NCBI RefSeq assembly: GCF_946479755.1
Contig: NZ_CAMLHC010000015.1
Location: 133,435-197,434 of the forward strand
Direction: 5' to 3'
Origin: an uncultured Chitinophaga sp.
GTDB taxonomy: Bacteria; Bacteroidota; Bacteroidia; Chitinophagales; Chitinophagaceae
DNA: 64,000 nucleotides
In this document: in pieces, positions 42,354 to 50,549 of the stretch
How the letters are laid out: the number at the start of each line of letters is the position of its first letter
Numbering within the stretch: the first letter of the stretch is position 1
Program-made: the position numbers and the translations under genes
The notes under the pieces: generated by a model
What the model was told of the DNA's origin: nothing
Databases searched by the model: none
The model's input: the letters and a program-made list of their open reading frames with translations, nothing else

Positions 42354-43337
42354 ATGAAGCACATATCTATCCTGGTTCCCAGAGGAGCCGTACTAGGCAG
42401 TATTGAAGGACCTCGTCAGGTGTTTACGGAAGTAAACAAGATGTTGAAAAACAATGGCGACGCCCCTATGTTTAAGGTGCAGCTGGTAGGGCTGACCCAA
42501 GAAGTACCCGCTTGCGGGGGTATGTACACGGTCTACGCGGACGCAACCATTAAGGAGGTCCCTAAGACCGACCTGATCATTATCCCGGCGCTGGACGGTG
42601 ATATGCCCAGGATCGTTGAACAGAACCGGGAGTTTCTCCCCTGGATCGTGCAACAGTATAAAGCCGGCGCGGAAGTGGGCAGTCTCTGTGTAGGTGCTTT
42701 CCTGCTGGCTGCCACCGGCCTCGTGAACGGGCGTAAATGCGCCACCCACTGGATGGCCGCCAACGAGTTCCGGAAGATGTACCCGCAGGTGGACCTGGTG
42801 GAAGATAAAATCCTCACCGACGAACATGGGATCTATTCCAGCGGCGGCGCTTTCTCCTACCTCAACCTCATTCTTTACCTGATCGAAAAATATTGTGACC
42901 GCCAGATTGCCGTCTTCTGTTCCAAAGCGTTCCAGATAGACATCCAGCGTGACAGCCAGTCGCCTTTCATGGTGTTCCGCGGCCAGAAAGACCACGAAGA
43001 CGAACCTATCCGCCGGGCACAGGAATTCATTGAAAAAAATTTCACCGAAAAGATCACCGTCGACCAGCTGGCCGGCATGTTCACCCTCGGCCGCAGGAAC
43101 CTGGAGCGGCGGTTTAAGAAAGCTACTTCCAATACCGTAGTCGAGTATATTCAGCGGGTAAAAATAGAAGCTGCCAAAAAGAGCCTTGAATCATCCCGGG
43201 AGAATGTGAATGAGGTGATGTACAATGTAGGCTACACCGACCCTAAAGCATTCCGGATCACCTTCAAGAAAATTACCGGCATGTCGCCGGTGCAATACCG
43301 GAACCGGTACAACAAAGAGATAGAAGTCGAGTCATAA
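42354..43337 (+). CDS. GlxA-type AraC regulator with DJ-1/PfpI domain
   Basis: A 327-residue regulator: an N-terminal amidase-like DJ-1/PfpI domain (about residues 1-190, with EVGSLCVGAFLLAATGLVNGR where the active-site Cys would lie) and a C-terminal AraC double helix-turn-helix (about 215-320, LAGMFTLGRRNLERRFKKAT and VMYNVGYTDPKAFRITFKKI). Start chosen at ATG 42354 (MKHISILVPRGAV); the in-frame start at 42237 adds a non-homologous leader. The GlxA group activates catabolic or stress genes. The neighbouring gene is a convergent VOC protein; a target cannot be assigned. Confidence 0.9.
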   Translation: MKHISILVPRGAVLGSIEGPRQVFTEVNKMLKNNGDAPMFKVQLVGLTQEVPACGGMYTVYADATIKEVPKTDLIIIPALDGDMPRIVEQNREFLPWIVQQYKAGAEVGSLCVGAFLLAATGLVNGRKCATHWMAANEFRKMYPQVDLVEDKILTDEHGIYSSGGAFSYLNLILYLIEKYCDRQIAVFCSKAFQIDIQRDSQSPFMVFRGQKDHEDEPIRRAQEFIEKNFTEKITVDQLAGMFTLGRRNLERRFKKATSNTVVEYIQRVKIEAAKKSLESSRENVNEVMYNVGYTDPKAFRITFKKITGMSPVQYRNRYNKEIEVES

Positions 43338-43354
43338 CATGACCAGGCCACATA

Positions 43355-43396
43355 AAACATCAACGCCTTCCTTATACAGGAAGGCGTTGGTGTTTT
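43355..43396 (+). terminator. Strong terminator after the GlxA-type regulator
   Basis: An 18-bp stem (43355-43372 with 43378-43395, one T-G wobble), core CAACGCCTTCCT/AGGAAGGCGTTG, loop TATAC, followed by TTT. Confidence 0.92.
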
Positions 43397-43466
43397 ATGA
43401 TATCGAAAAAACAGCATCGTTGTTACAGGCTGTGAACTGTAACGGCGGTGCTGTTCTTTTGATTGC

Positions 43467-43868
43467 TTAATTCCCGGCGTTAGGCTCCATATATACGTAT
43501 TCCCAGTGATGCCCATCGAGGTCCAGGAACGAATGACCGTACATAAAGCCGTGGTCCTGCGGTGGTTTGGGCGTAGTGGCACCGGCCGCTACCGCTTTCG
43601 CCACAATGCTGTTTACCTCGTCCCTGCTGCTGGCAGAAAGACAGTTGATACATTCGGTATGTTTGCTGGTATCACAGATGCCATTGTTGGTAAAGGTCTT
43701 GAAGAAGGGTTCAGTGAGCAGCATTACATAGATGGTATCGGAGATCACCATGCATCCCGCTTTATCATCGGTGAACTGGGGATTAAAGGTGTATCCCAGT
43801 TGCGTAAAAAACTGGATGCTTTTCTGAAGGTCCTTCACCGGCAAGTTGACAAAAATAGCTGTAGCCAT
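43467..43868 (-). CDS. VOC-family (glyoxalase/extradiol-type) protein
   Basis: A 133-residue single VOC domain. The N-terminal strand MATAIFVNLPVKDLQKSIQF begins the fold, and the C-terminal GHSFLDLDGHHWEYVYME supplies the metal-ligand Glu and a His pair. Members include glyoxalase I, antibiotic-resistance proteins and dioxygenase-like enzymes; the substrate is unknown. It is divergent from a MocR regulator across a 151-base gap carrying the regulator's direct repeats, so it may be controlled by that regulator. Confidence 0.88.
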   Translation of the reverse strand: MATAIFVNLPVKDLQKSIQFFTQLGYTFNPQFTDDKAGCMVISDTIYVMLLTEPFFKTFTNNGICDTSKHTECINCLSASSRDEVNSIVAKAVAAGATTPKPPQDHGFMYGHSFLDLDGHHWEYVYMEPNAGN

Positions 43869-43980
43869 AGTTAGAATTTTTTTGTTTGATACTGATGCAA
43901 ACTTACACCGAATTACCTGTTCTTATAGCGTGTAAAAACGACAATATAGATGGCAAAATACGACTGCGTGGTACTTTTCG

Positions 43981-44020
43981 GTACAGATTGTATATTTATG
44001 AAAAATAAACAGTACAGATT
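43981..44020 (+). promoter_or_regulatory. Direct repeat at the start of the first MocR gene
   Basis: GTACAGATT occurs at 43981-43989 and 44012-44020, 31 bases apart (three helical turns), with TATATTTA, a possible -7 element, between the copies. The second copy reaches the first base of the TTG start codon at 44020. MocR proteins bind such direct repeats. Confidence 0.68.
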
Positions 44021-45429
44021 TGGCCATTAAAACATACCGGCACGAAATATTTACCCGTGACATAGAGAACAATATCCGGGAGGGCCTTTGGCAGCCCGGC
44101 TACAAACTGCCTTCCGTGCGGGCACTGAAAGAAAAATACGGCGCCAGTGTGAGCACTATTCAGCGTGGTTATGAAGACCTGCTGATGCGTGGACTGGTGG
44201 AGAGCCTGCCGCGCTCCGGCTATTTTGTAAGCCGGCAGCCGGTGATGGAGAAACCGGAAAAAACGAACCGGCAGCCGGTGGTAAGGGATGCCGTTTTCCA
44301 GCAGGGGCTGATGCAAACGACTGCGGATCCGGGCAACCGCCATACGCTGTCCTCTTTTCATGTGGCAGCGCCGGGTGATCTGATGATACCACAGAAGCTG
44401 TTACTGCGTACATTGCAGCAGGTGGTGCGTGCAGAAGGCGCCGGTTTACTGCGCTACTACCCTGCCAGTGGTTCACCCGCGTTGAAGCAACAAATCATAC
44501 AACGAGCGGCGGGTTATGGCACCCGGTTCCGCGAAGAGGAACTGCTGATTACCGATGGCGCGCTACAATCGTTATACATCGCGTTGTCGGCCGTATGTGT
44601 ACCCGGCGATGTAGTGGCGGTGGAAAGCCCCTGTGTATTTTCCGTGCTGGAAGTGCTGGCCGTGCTGCGGTTACGGGTGGTGGAAATTCCTGTCACCGCC
44701 GACGGGTTTGATGTGGACATGCTGCGCAAAGTAACTGCCCGTACGAAAGTACGCGCCGTGGTGGTAACGCCGCATTTTCATAACCCCACGGGCGGCAGTA
44801 TGCCCCTCGCGCAGCAGCAGGCTTTGGTGGCGCTGGCACAGCGATACGATATTCCTATTATAGAAAATGATATTTACGGCGATCTTCATTTCAGCGGCGC
44901 CCGTCCGTCTCCGCTGAAAGCACTTGACGACAGCGGGCTGGTGATGACCTACTCTTCTTACGCCAAGACGCTGGCGCCGGGCATCCGGCTGGGATGGTTG
45001 TCGGCCGGCCGTTACCTCTCAAAAGCTGAACAGGTGCGGTTTGCGCTCGGCAGTACCGTATCCCCTGTTTTCCAGGAAACGGTGACACAACTCCTGCGCA
45101 CCAACAGCTACGACCGCCATCTGCGTTCGTTCCGTACCCAGCTGGCCAAAAATGCCTGGCTGACCCTTCATCTTGTCAGCAGCTCCTTTCCGGAAGGTAC
45201 TTCCATGATCCGTCCTGCCGGTGGTTACAACTGCTGGATACAACTGCCTGTCCGTACAGACATGGACGCATTTTACCAGGCCTGTGAGCGGATCGGGGTG
45301 CGGTTCACTCCCGGCAGCGTTTTTTCCTTTTCCGGTTCATTCCGGCATTGTTTCCGCCTGGTTTTTGCAGATACCTATACCGCCGCCAGAAAGCGGGCAC
45401 TCAAAAAAGCCGGCGCTGTATTATTGTAA
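44020..45429 (+). CDS. MocR-type GntR/aminotransferase regulator (first copy)
   Basis: A 469-residue MocR (PdxR/GabR-like) regulator: an N-terminal GntR winged helix (residues 1-75; ENNIREGLWQPGYKLPSVRA, ASVSTIQRGYEDLLMRGLVE) fused to a fold-type I aminotransferase domain with PLP-Lys in SSYAKTLAPGIRLGWL and VVTPHFHNPTGGSM. The start is TTG at 44020, since the nearest ATG (43998) is out of frame. The direct repeats immediately upstream suggest autoregulation. Divergent from a VOC gene and followed after about 80 bases by an acetyltransferase gene. The effector is probably a PLP-reactive amine or amino acid. Confidence 0.92.
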   Translation: MAIKTYRHEIFTRDIENNIREGLWQPGYKLPSVRALKEKYGASVSTIQRGYEDLLMRGLVESLPRSGYFVSRQPVMEKPEKTNRQPVVRDAVFQQGLMQTTADPGNRHTLSSFHVAAPGDLMIPQKLLLRTLQQVVRAEGAGLLRYYPASGSPALKQQIIQRAAGYGTRFREEELLITDGALQSLYIALSAVCVPGDVVAVESPCVFSVLEVLAVLRLRVVEIPVTADGFDVDMLRKVTARTKVRAVVVTPHFHNPTGGSMPLAQQQALVALAQRYDIPIIENDIYGDLHFSGARPSPLKALDDSGLVMTYSSYAKTLAPGIRLGWLSAGRYLSKAEQVRFALGSTVSPVFQETVTQLLRTNSYDRHLRSFRTQLAKNAWLTLHLVSSSFPEGTSMIRPAGGYNCWIQLPVRTDMDAFYQACERIGVRFTPGSVFSFSGSFRHCFRLVFADTYTAARKRALKKAGAVLL

Positions 45430-45511
45430 CCACAGGCAACTGTACCGTTTCATTTTACAGGATGTGTATCGCAGCACTCAGCGAAAGGGGGCCTACCTTT
45501 ACAGCTTATCA

Positions 45512-46045
45512 ATGATGAAAGCAATGGAAACCGCACAGACTATCACCACCCGCTTCGTGGTGGTGAACGAAGCCAATATACAGGCCCTGTTCTTCCTGAT
45601 CAATACGCTGGGCAAAGAGCAATACGGACACCTGTTAACCGGCAGGCAGCTGGATGCTTATCTTGTAACGTTTACGCCACAACAGCTGGCATCCGACATC
45701 AACAATTTCTCCAACCAGTGGCTGATGGTATATGCCGGCAATGAGCCGGCAGGTTATGCGCTGATTACTTCCGCCGGTAAACGGCCCGATGATCTCACCG
45801 ACAAAAAAATAAAACGCCTGGCAGGCTTCGGCGTATTACAACAATATGCCGGCAGCGGTTGTAAAGAAGCGCTGATAAAAAAATGTTTGCAGATCAGCCA
45901 ATCATACGACGCTTTGTGGATGCACGAGTACACCGGTAATCCGCTACTGCCCTTCTTTGAGGAAAACAATTTCTTACCGACAGGCCAGCAGGAAACACTG
46001 GATAATCTTCCGTTACCGGGCGTATACCTGATCCGGCGAAAATGA
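45512..46045 (+). CDS. GNAT-like N-acetyltransferase
   Basis: A 177-residue protein starting at ATG 45512 or 45524 (METAQTITTRFVVV); the frame is open far upstream but there it overlaps the MocR gene in another frame. Features fitting a GNAT fold are the core LMVYAGNEPAGYALITSAGK, then KIKRLAGFGVLQQYAGSGCKEALI, equivalent to the acetyl-CoA-binding motif A, and HEYTGNPLLPFFEENNFLPT, equivalent to motif B. It follows the first MocR gene by about 80 bases on the same strand and may be its target. Substrate unknown. Confidence 0.75.
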   Translation: MMKAMETAQTITTRFVVVNEANIQALFFLINTLGKEQYGHLLTGRQLDAYLVTFTPQQLASDINNFSNQWLMVYAGNEPAGYALITSAGKRPDDLTDKKIKRLAGFGVLQQYAGSGCKEALIKKCLQISQSYDALWMHEYTGNPLLPFFEENNFLPTGQQETLDNLPLPGVYLIRRK

Positions 46046-46132
46046 TTAAATTACCGGGAGGTGGGTCAGACCAATAGTACTTTCCGGCGGGCAGACCGAC
46101 TTCCCTGTATCATCATTTTTGCACTAACAGCT

Positions 46133-47404
46133 ATGCTTATACGTAAATCCTTCAGGCCTTTGCTACTGGCCTTTGCCCTTTACAGTCAGAGTGCCACCGC
46201 GCAGGCGCCTAATATTCCCAATGCTGCCGAGATCCGCTCCATCGATCCGTCGGATGACCGTTATGCCGACCTGGAGCCATTGCGCGCCGCCATCGGTCGC
46301 TCCCGGATAGTGATGCTCGGGGAACAGACACACGGAGAAGCGACCACGTTTCTCGCTAAAACGCGGCTCATCAAATTCCTTCATGAAAAGATGGGGTTTG
46401 AAGTACTGGCTTTTGAAAGCGGTTTGTATGACTGCGCCCGCATCTGGGATAATACCATCAAGGGCGGTGACTATTCCAAAGAAATCATCGGCAGCCTGTT
46501 TTTTATGTGGGCTACCAGTAAACAGATGCAGCCGTTGCATGACTATGTGCAAGCCAACGTAAAAAGCGCCACTCCGCTGATTGTTACCGGTTTTGAGAGC
46601 CAGCATTCAGGGGAGTTTGCTAAAAAACAACTGTTCACCGACTTCGGGCAGTTCCTGCAGCAAAAACATCTTTCCCTGCCAGACAGCAGCTGGGAGCTGT
46701 TCCATCGTGTGTCCGTAGCCACCTTTGCGTCCAACGCTTACCGGCCTACCGCCGCCGAGCAGGTAACTTTCTTTAAAGTGCTGCACCAGCTGAAAACCGT
46801 GTTGGCCAAACAGCCGGACAAGCCGGCGCATTTTACCGCCTCTCCCGGTTTCTGGCTGAAAGTCACCGAGAGCATCGAGTCACAGGCGCTTCGTTATTGG
46901 GGGTTGGTTCACGGTAATGAGCTGAGCGTCAGAGATAAGCAGATGGCAGAAAACCTGATCTGGCTGGCCGAAAAAGTGTTTCCCGGTAAAAAAATTATCG
47001 TGTGGGCACATAACATCCACATCGCTAAAAATACCAGTCAGCTGAACGATGCCAACGATCAGCCAGTACCTTTCCTGCAAACCTACGTGCCCATGGGCGT
47101 CACCGTCAGTAAACGTTTCGGCAAAGCGGCATACGCAGTCGGCTTTTCCGGTTCAACGGGCACTTACATCGACTTCAACAATAACCAGGCAACCAACGTA
47201 CCGCCAGCAGTACCGGGCAGCGTGGAAGGGCAACTCGACGCAGCCGGCTATGCACAGGCGTTTACCGACTACCGTACCGCCAAAGGCTGGCTGCTGCAAA
47301 AACAACAAGGTACCCTGTTTGATTTCATTCCCCAGAAAGGTATCTGGCCGAATGTTTTCGATGGACTGTTCTATATACATACCTCCACGCCTGTGGACCG
47401 GTAA
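46133..47404 (+). CDS. Erythromycin-esterase family protein
   Basis: A 423-residue exported protein of the erythromycin-esterase (EreA/EreB-like) family. A signal peptide is visible (MLIRKSFRPLLLAFALYSQS then ATAQA), and the start is ATG 46133; an in-frame start at 46061 adds an unlikely leader. The catalytic signature VMLGEQTHGEATTF and the following EVLAFESGLYDC match the His and Glu used to hydrolyse macrolide lactones in EreB, and VWAHNIHIAKN is the conserved second His. Whether macrolides are its substrate is not known; many Bacteroidota homologues have no proven resistance role. Confidence 0.9.
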   Translation: MLIRKSFRPLLLAFALYSQSATAQAPNIPNAAEIRSIDPSDDRYADLEPLRAAIGRSRIVMLGEQTHGEATTFLAKTRLIKFLHEKMGFEVLAFESGLYDCARIWDNTIKGGDYSKEIIGSLFFMWATSKQMQPLHDYVQANVKSATPLIVTGFESQHSGEFAKKQLFTDFGQFLQQKHLSLPDSSWELFHRVSVATFASNAYRPTAAEQVTFFKVLHQLKTVLAKQPDKPAHFTASPGFWLKVTESIESQALRYWGLVHGNELSVRDKQMAENLIWLAEKVFPGKKIIVWAHNIHIAKNTSQLNDANDQPVPFLQTYVPMGVTVSKRFGKAAYAVGFSGSTGTYIDFNNNQATNVPPAVPGSVEGQLDAAGYAQAFTDYRTAKGWLLQKQQGTLFDFIPQKGIWPNVFDGLFYIHTSTPVDR

Positions 47405-47406
47405 TC

Positions 47407-47515
47407 ATTTAGGGATTTTTTGATTTAGAAATTTAGAGATTTTTTTATTTGTTTATTTAAAGCGACCTGAACATCCTCAAGATCAAAAAATCCGTAAATC
47501 CAAAAATCCCTAAAT
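47407..47515. repeat. AT-rich intergenic inverted repeat (copy 3)
   Basis: ATTTAGGGATTTTT (47407-47420) pairs with AAAAATCCCTAAAT (47502-47515), and overlapping inner arms GGATTTTTTGAT (47413-47424) and ATCAAAAAATCC (47482-47493) also pair. The arm sequences share GATTTTTTGAT with the repeat at 24.9 kb, so the two are members of one dispersed family. Confidence 0.75.
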
Positions 47516-47570
47516 TATCATTATCTTAGTATAATTCCGCGTCGCAGCAACCAATAATCAATTTAACCAT

Positions 47571-47888
47571 ATGACCACGTCCATACAGTTCGAGAACGTA
47601 TCCGCTATTCTTGCAGAAAATCCAGGGGTATTCAGTCAACCCGCCGCAGATGAGCTGTCCCGTCTGACTTACGGAGACACGGTTTGCCTGTTTTTTGTTT
47701 ATGGTTTCAGTAGTACGTCCGGCCGCAAAGCGGAGCGGCTGATGGCAAGAGTCACGGCCGTGGAAGCCCACCAGTTCAAAGGTGTATTGCTCTCTCCTAC
47801 CCGGCATATACAAAACATACAGCCGGGAGATGAAATTACTTTCTCCGGAGAGCATATCGCTGCGGTGCTGGCAGCGAGCCACTGTTAA
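47571..47888 (+). CDS. Small protein of unknown function
   Basis: A 105-residue protein with no signal or membrane segment. The second half (MARVTAVEAHQFKGVLLSPT, then QPGDEITFSGEHIAAV) vaguely resembles DUF2314-type domains, in which a similar GDxIxF turn is conserved, but the match is too weak to name a family. It is flanked upstream by an AT-rich inverted repeat and downstream by a strong terminator, so it is a single-gene transcript. Function unknown. Confidence 0.68.
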   Translation: MTTSIQFENVSAILAENPGVFSQPAADELSRLTYGDTVCLFFVYGFSSTSGRKAERLMARVTAVEAHQFKGVLLSPTRHIQNIQPGDEITFSGEHIAAVLAASHC

Positions 47889-47915
47889 ACGTTTCCCCCC
47901 TTTATCTTTTTGCCT

Positions 47916-47952
47916 GGTACAGCAGCAGTCTATCTGCTGCTGTACCTTTTTA
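47916..47952 (+). terminator. Strong terminator after the small unknown gene
   Basis: Perfect 13-bp stem GGTACAGCAGCAG (47916-47928) with CTGCTGCTGTACC (47934-47946), loop TCTAT, then TTTTT. Confidence 0.93.
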
Positions 47953-48017
47953 TACTTCGCCGCAAACACCCCCTTAGAATGTCGGAATTACACAACATCC
48001 GTTATAACAATTGACAG

Positions 48018-48025
48018 TACTTTTG
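48018..48025 (+). promoter_or_regulatory. -7 promoter element before the DoxX-like gene
   Basis: TACTTTTG matches TAnnTTTG exactly and lies 97 bases before the ATG at 48122. No clear TTTG box sits 19-20 bases upstream, so the assignment is tentative. Confidence 0.4.
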
Positions 48026-48121
48026 TATCAGTCAATCAGCGCAAGGTTTTCCGGAAACAGTGCGATGACACCAACAAAAAGAATCACTATCTGTTAAAAC
48101 CTAAACCAAAAACTTACACAC

Positions 48122-48511
48122 ATGGCAACGATAACTGCACCTTCCAAATCTGTCCGCATTACCGGCAAAGTCATCAGCATCCTGGTGATCCTCTTCGCCC
48201 TGTTCGATGCAATCATGAAAATCATCCGCAACAAATATTCCAACGAAGGCTCTGAAGCCCTCGGGTGGCCCATCTCACAGGTACCTTTCATTGGTTATGT
48301 ACTGCTGATCGCCACCATACTTTACGCTATTCCGCGTACCGCCGTGCTGGGCGCTATTCTGATCACCGCTTACCTGGGCGGCGCTGTAGCGATCATGCTG
48401 CGTGTAGGAGAACCTTTCTGGTTTCCCGTGCTCTTCGGCATCCTCACCTGGGCAGGACTGTATCTGCAGGACAACAGTGTCCGTAACCTGATACCGCTGC
48501 GGAAAGACTAA
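48122..48511 (+). CDS. DoxX-like membrane protein
   Basis: A 129-residue protein with four hydrophobic helices and the DoxX-like pattern (GKVISILVILFALFDAIMKI, SQVPFIGYVLLIATILYAIP, VLGAILITAYLGGAVAIMLR, FWFPVLFGILTWAGLYLQD). Family members are small inner-membrane proteins, some linked to redox or sulfur metabolism; the role here is unknown. It is followed by a good terminator and is transcribed alone. Confidence 0.88.
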   Translation: MATITAPSKSVRITGKVISILVILFALFDAIMKIIRNKYSNEGSEALGWPISQVPFIGYVLLIATILYAIPRTAVLGAILITAYLGGAVAIMLRVGEPFWFPVLFGILTWAGLYLQDNSVRNLIPLRKD

Positions 48512-48531
48512 TACACACGAATGACAGGATC

Positions 48532-48575
48532 ATCCGGGGAAGCTGGCCAATAGCCTGTTCCCCGGATTTTTTATT
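48532..48575 (+). terminator. Terminator after the DoxX-like gene
   Basis: Stem ATCCGGGGA (48532-48540) with TCCCCGGAT (48559-48567), followed by a run of T. The convergent acetyltransferase gene ends at 48576. Confidence 0.88.
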
Positions 48576-49043
48576 TCAGGATGCCTTGAACTCTTCCCCT
48601 GTAAAAAACTGCACAGGTTTAAGATGTACGTCCGGCCTGTAAACCTCCATGAGCAACGCAGCGTTGTTAGGTGCTGTAAAACCATAACTTCTGTACAACT
48701 CATGCGCGTCCAGCGTATTCAGCATTATCCGGCGCAACCTGCCCACCCAGTGCTGGTCCATCAGGAAACGCATCATACTTTTGGAAACGCCTCTGCCACG
48801 GTAAGCCGGTAATACAAATACGTCTGCCAGCCAGCCAAAAGTATGGTAGTCCGTAATAACGCGGGCAAACCCAATTTGCTGGTTATCCAGAAATGCCCCC
48901 ATGCAATAGGAATTTTCCAGTGACGCTTTCACTAACTCAAAAGAGATTCCCTTTGCCCAGTAGGAATCGTTCTGCAGAAACTGGTGGATGGCGGTAAGGT
49001 CCATGTTCTCCAAACCTGTCTTAATCTCCAATTGATTGATCAT
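48576..49043 (-). CDS. GNAT-family N-acetyltransferase
   Basis: A 155-residue GNAT enzyme. The acetyl-CoA-binding motif A is VFVLPAYRGRGVSKSMMRFL (about residues 75-94) with the R-x-x-G-x-G/A pattern, and motif B is ELYRSYGFTAP. It is divergent from the second MocR regulator; a perfect palindrome (CTGAAAA-AA-TTTTCAG) lies immediately upstream of its start and the MocR direct repeats about 40-80 bases away, so the regulator may control it. Substrate unknown. Confidence 0.9.
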   Translation of the reverse strand: MINQLEIKTGLENMDLTAIHQFLQNDSYWAKGISFELVKASLENSYCMGAFLDNQQIGFARVITDYHTFGWLADVFVLPAYRGRGVSKSMMRFLMDQHWVGRLRRIMLNTLDAHELYRSYGFTAPNNAALLMEVYRPDVHLKPVQFFTGEEFKAS

Positions 49044-49059
49044 CTGAAAAAATTTTCAG
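49044..49059. promoter_or_regulatory. 16-bp palindrome adjoining the acetyltransferase start
   Basis: CTGAAAA-AA-TTTTCAG begins on the base before the acetyltransferase ATG (complement 49041-49043). Its symmetry suits a dimeric repressor, but an AT-rich palindrome could also arise by chance. Confidence 0.4.
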
Positions 49060-49081
49060 CAAAAATGGAGAAAATCAGCAT

Positions 49082-49124
49082 ATGGATACAGTTACAATTT
49101 TTGTATTTTTGATGGATACAGTTA
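49082..49124 (+). promoter_or_regulatory. 13-bp direct repeat around the promoter of the second MocR gene
   Basis: ATGGATACAGTTA occurs exactly at 49082-49094 and 49112-49124, 30 bases apart. Between them is a perfect -7 element TATTTTTG (49104-49111). The second copy ends 12 bases before the ATG. The shared core TACAG...TT resembles the repeats of the first MocR gene. Confidence 0.75.
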
Positions 49125-49136
49125 AAACCCGGGACC

Positions 49137-50549
49137 ATGAAGAAGGATTTTCTATACAGCCAGATCGCGCAGAACATCGCACAGCTAATCCGCAACGGGG
49201 TATTAAAGCCGGGAGACAAGCTGCCCTCCATCCGTACCATCTGCCAGGAACAGGGCATCAGTATGAATACGGCCAAACGGATTTATCTTGAACTGGAGAG
49301 CAAAGCACTGGTCACTTCGCGGCCGCAGTCCGGCTATTTTGTCACGGAGAACGCGTACCGGCAGCTTCCTTTGCCCGCAGCCAGCAACCCTTCTGAGAAA
49401 GACAGCCGTTCCATACCGGACCAGCTGATCAGCAAAATATACGGAGGACCAATGCGCAAAGGCATCACATTGCTGTCCATCGGCGTACCCGCGCCTGACC
49501 TGTTGCCGGTCGCCAAACTCAACAAGTGCCTCCTGAAAGCGTCGCGTGAACTAAAAGACAGCAGCATCGGTTATGAACCGTTGGCTGGCAGTGAGCGGCT
49601 GCGGCAGGTCATAGCGAAACGCAGTTTTATGTGGGGCGGCCGGCTGTCGGCCGACGACATCGTTACCACCAACGGTGGACTGAATGCCATCAGCCTCTGT
49701 ATGCAGGCGCTCACCAAAAGCGGCGATACCATCGCCACAGAAAGTCCGCTGTTCTCCGGTATCCTGCAACTGGCGCAAAGCCTGGGGCTACGGGTGTTGG
49801 AGCTCCCTACGCATCCCCAAACGGGCGTGGATATAAAAGCATTGAAGTCCGTCGTCAAAAATATAAACCTGTGCCTGCTGGTATCCAATTTCAGCACACC
49901 GCTGGGCTGCTGTATGCCGGATGAACATAAAAGGGAAGTGGTACAACTGCTGGAACAGCACAACGTTCCGCTGATAGAAGATGACCTCTACAGCGATTTG
50001 TATTTTGGTCCTTCCCGGCCGGTCTCCTGTAAGACGTTCGACAAAACCGGCAACGTATTATGGTGCGGTTCGGTTTCCAAAACGCTGGCGCCGGGATACC
50101 GCGTTGGATGGGTAGCGCCGGGCCGTTACAAAGAACAGGTGCTCCGGCTGAAATATGTACATATGCTGGCCAATCCCACGCTGCCACAGGAAGCCATCGC
50201 CCTGTTCCTGGAAAGTGGTGGCTATGATCTGCATCTGCGTAAGCTAAGGGATACGCTCTGTACTAACTATCTCCACTATACGAATACCATTGCCGCTCAT
50301 TTTCCCGAAGGCACACGGACATCGAGGCCACAGGGCGGACTGTCGCTCTGGGTGGAGCTCAATAAGGGAATAGATACCGTGGAGCTGTACGAACAAGCTA
50401 TCCGGCAAAAAATCAGTATTGCGCCGGGACGGATGTTTACCCTGCAGCCACAGTTTGACAATTGTCTGCGGTTATCCTTTGGTCTGCCATGGTCAGAACA
50501 GCTGCAGCGGAAGCTGCAACAGCTGGGCAGGATCGCGTGTAACTTATAG
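49137..50549 (+). CDS. MocR-type GntR/aminotransferase regulator (second copy)
   Basis: A 470-residue MocR regulator, a paralogue of the one at 44.0 kb. The GntR winged helix (residues 1-72; AQNIAQLIRNGVLKPGDKLP, SMNTAKRIYLELESKALVTS) is followed by the aminotransferase-like domain with ISLCMQALTKSGDTIATESP, LIEDDLYSDLYFGPSRP and the PLP-Lys in CGSVSKTLAPGYRVGWVAPG. Exact 13-bp direct repeats at its promoter suggest autoregulation, as in the known PdxR/GabR systems. It is divergent from an acetyltransferase gene, a likely target. The stop abuts the stop of the convergent SMI1-like gene. Confidence 0.93.
   Translation: MKKDFLYSQIAQNIAQLIRNGVLKPGDKLPSIRTICQEQGISMNTAKRIYLELESKALVTSRPQSGYFVTENAYRQLPLPAASNPSEKDSRSIPDQLISKIYGGPMRKGITLLSIGVPAPDLLPVAKLNKCLLKASRELKDSSIGYEPLAGSERLRQVIAKRSFMWGGRLSADDIVTTNGGLNAISLCMQALTKSGDTIATESPLFSGILQLAQSLGLRVLELPTHPQTGVDIKALKSVVKNINLCLLVSNFSTPLGCCMPDEHKREVVQLLEQHNVPLIEDDLYSDLYFGPSRPVSCKTFDKTGNVLWCGSVSKTLAPGYRVGWVAPGRYKEQVLRLKYVHMLANPTLPQEAIALFLESGGYDLHLRKLRDTLCTNYLHYTNTIAAHFPEGTRTSRPQGGLSLWVELNKGIDTVELYEQAIRQKISIAPGRMFTLQPQFDNCLRLSFGLPWSEQLQRKLQQLGRIACNL

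Noticed and set aside
46133..47404. Calling the erythromycin-esterase-like gene a macrolide resistance determinant
   Set aside because: Motifs support the family, but the family is broad and an exported form in this phylum has no demonstrated resistance role here.
43981..49124. Direct repeats considered as a minimal CRISPR
   Set aside because: Only two copies each, 9-13 bp, at promoter positions, with no cas genes; MocR binding sites explain them better.
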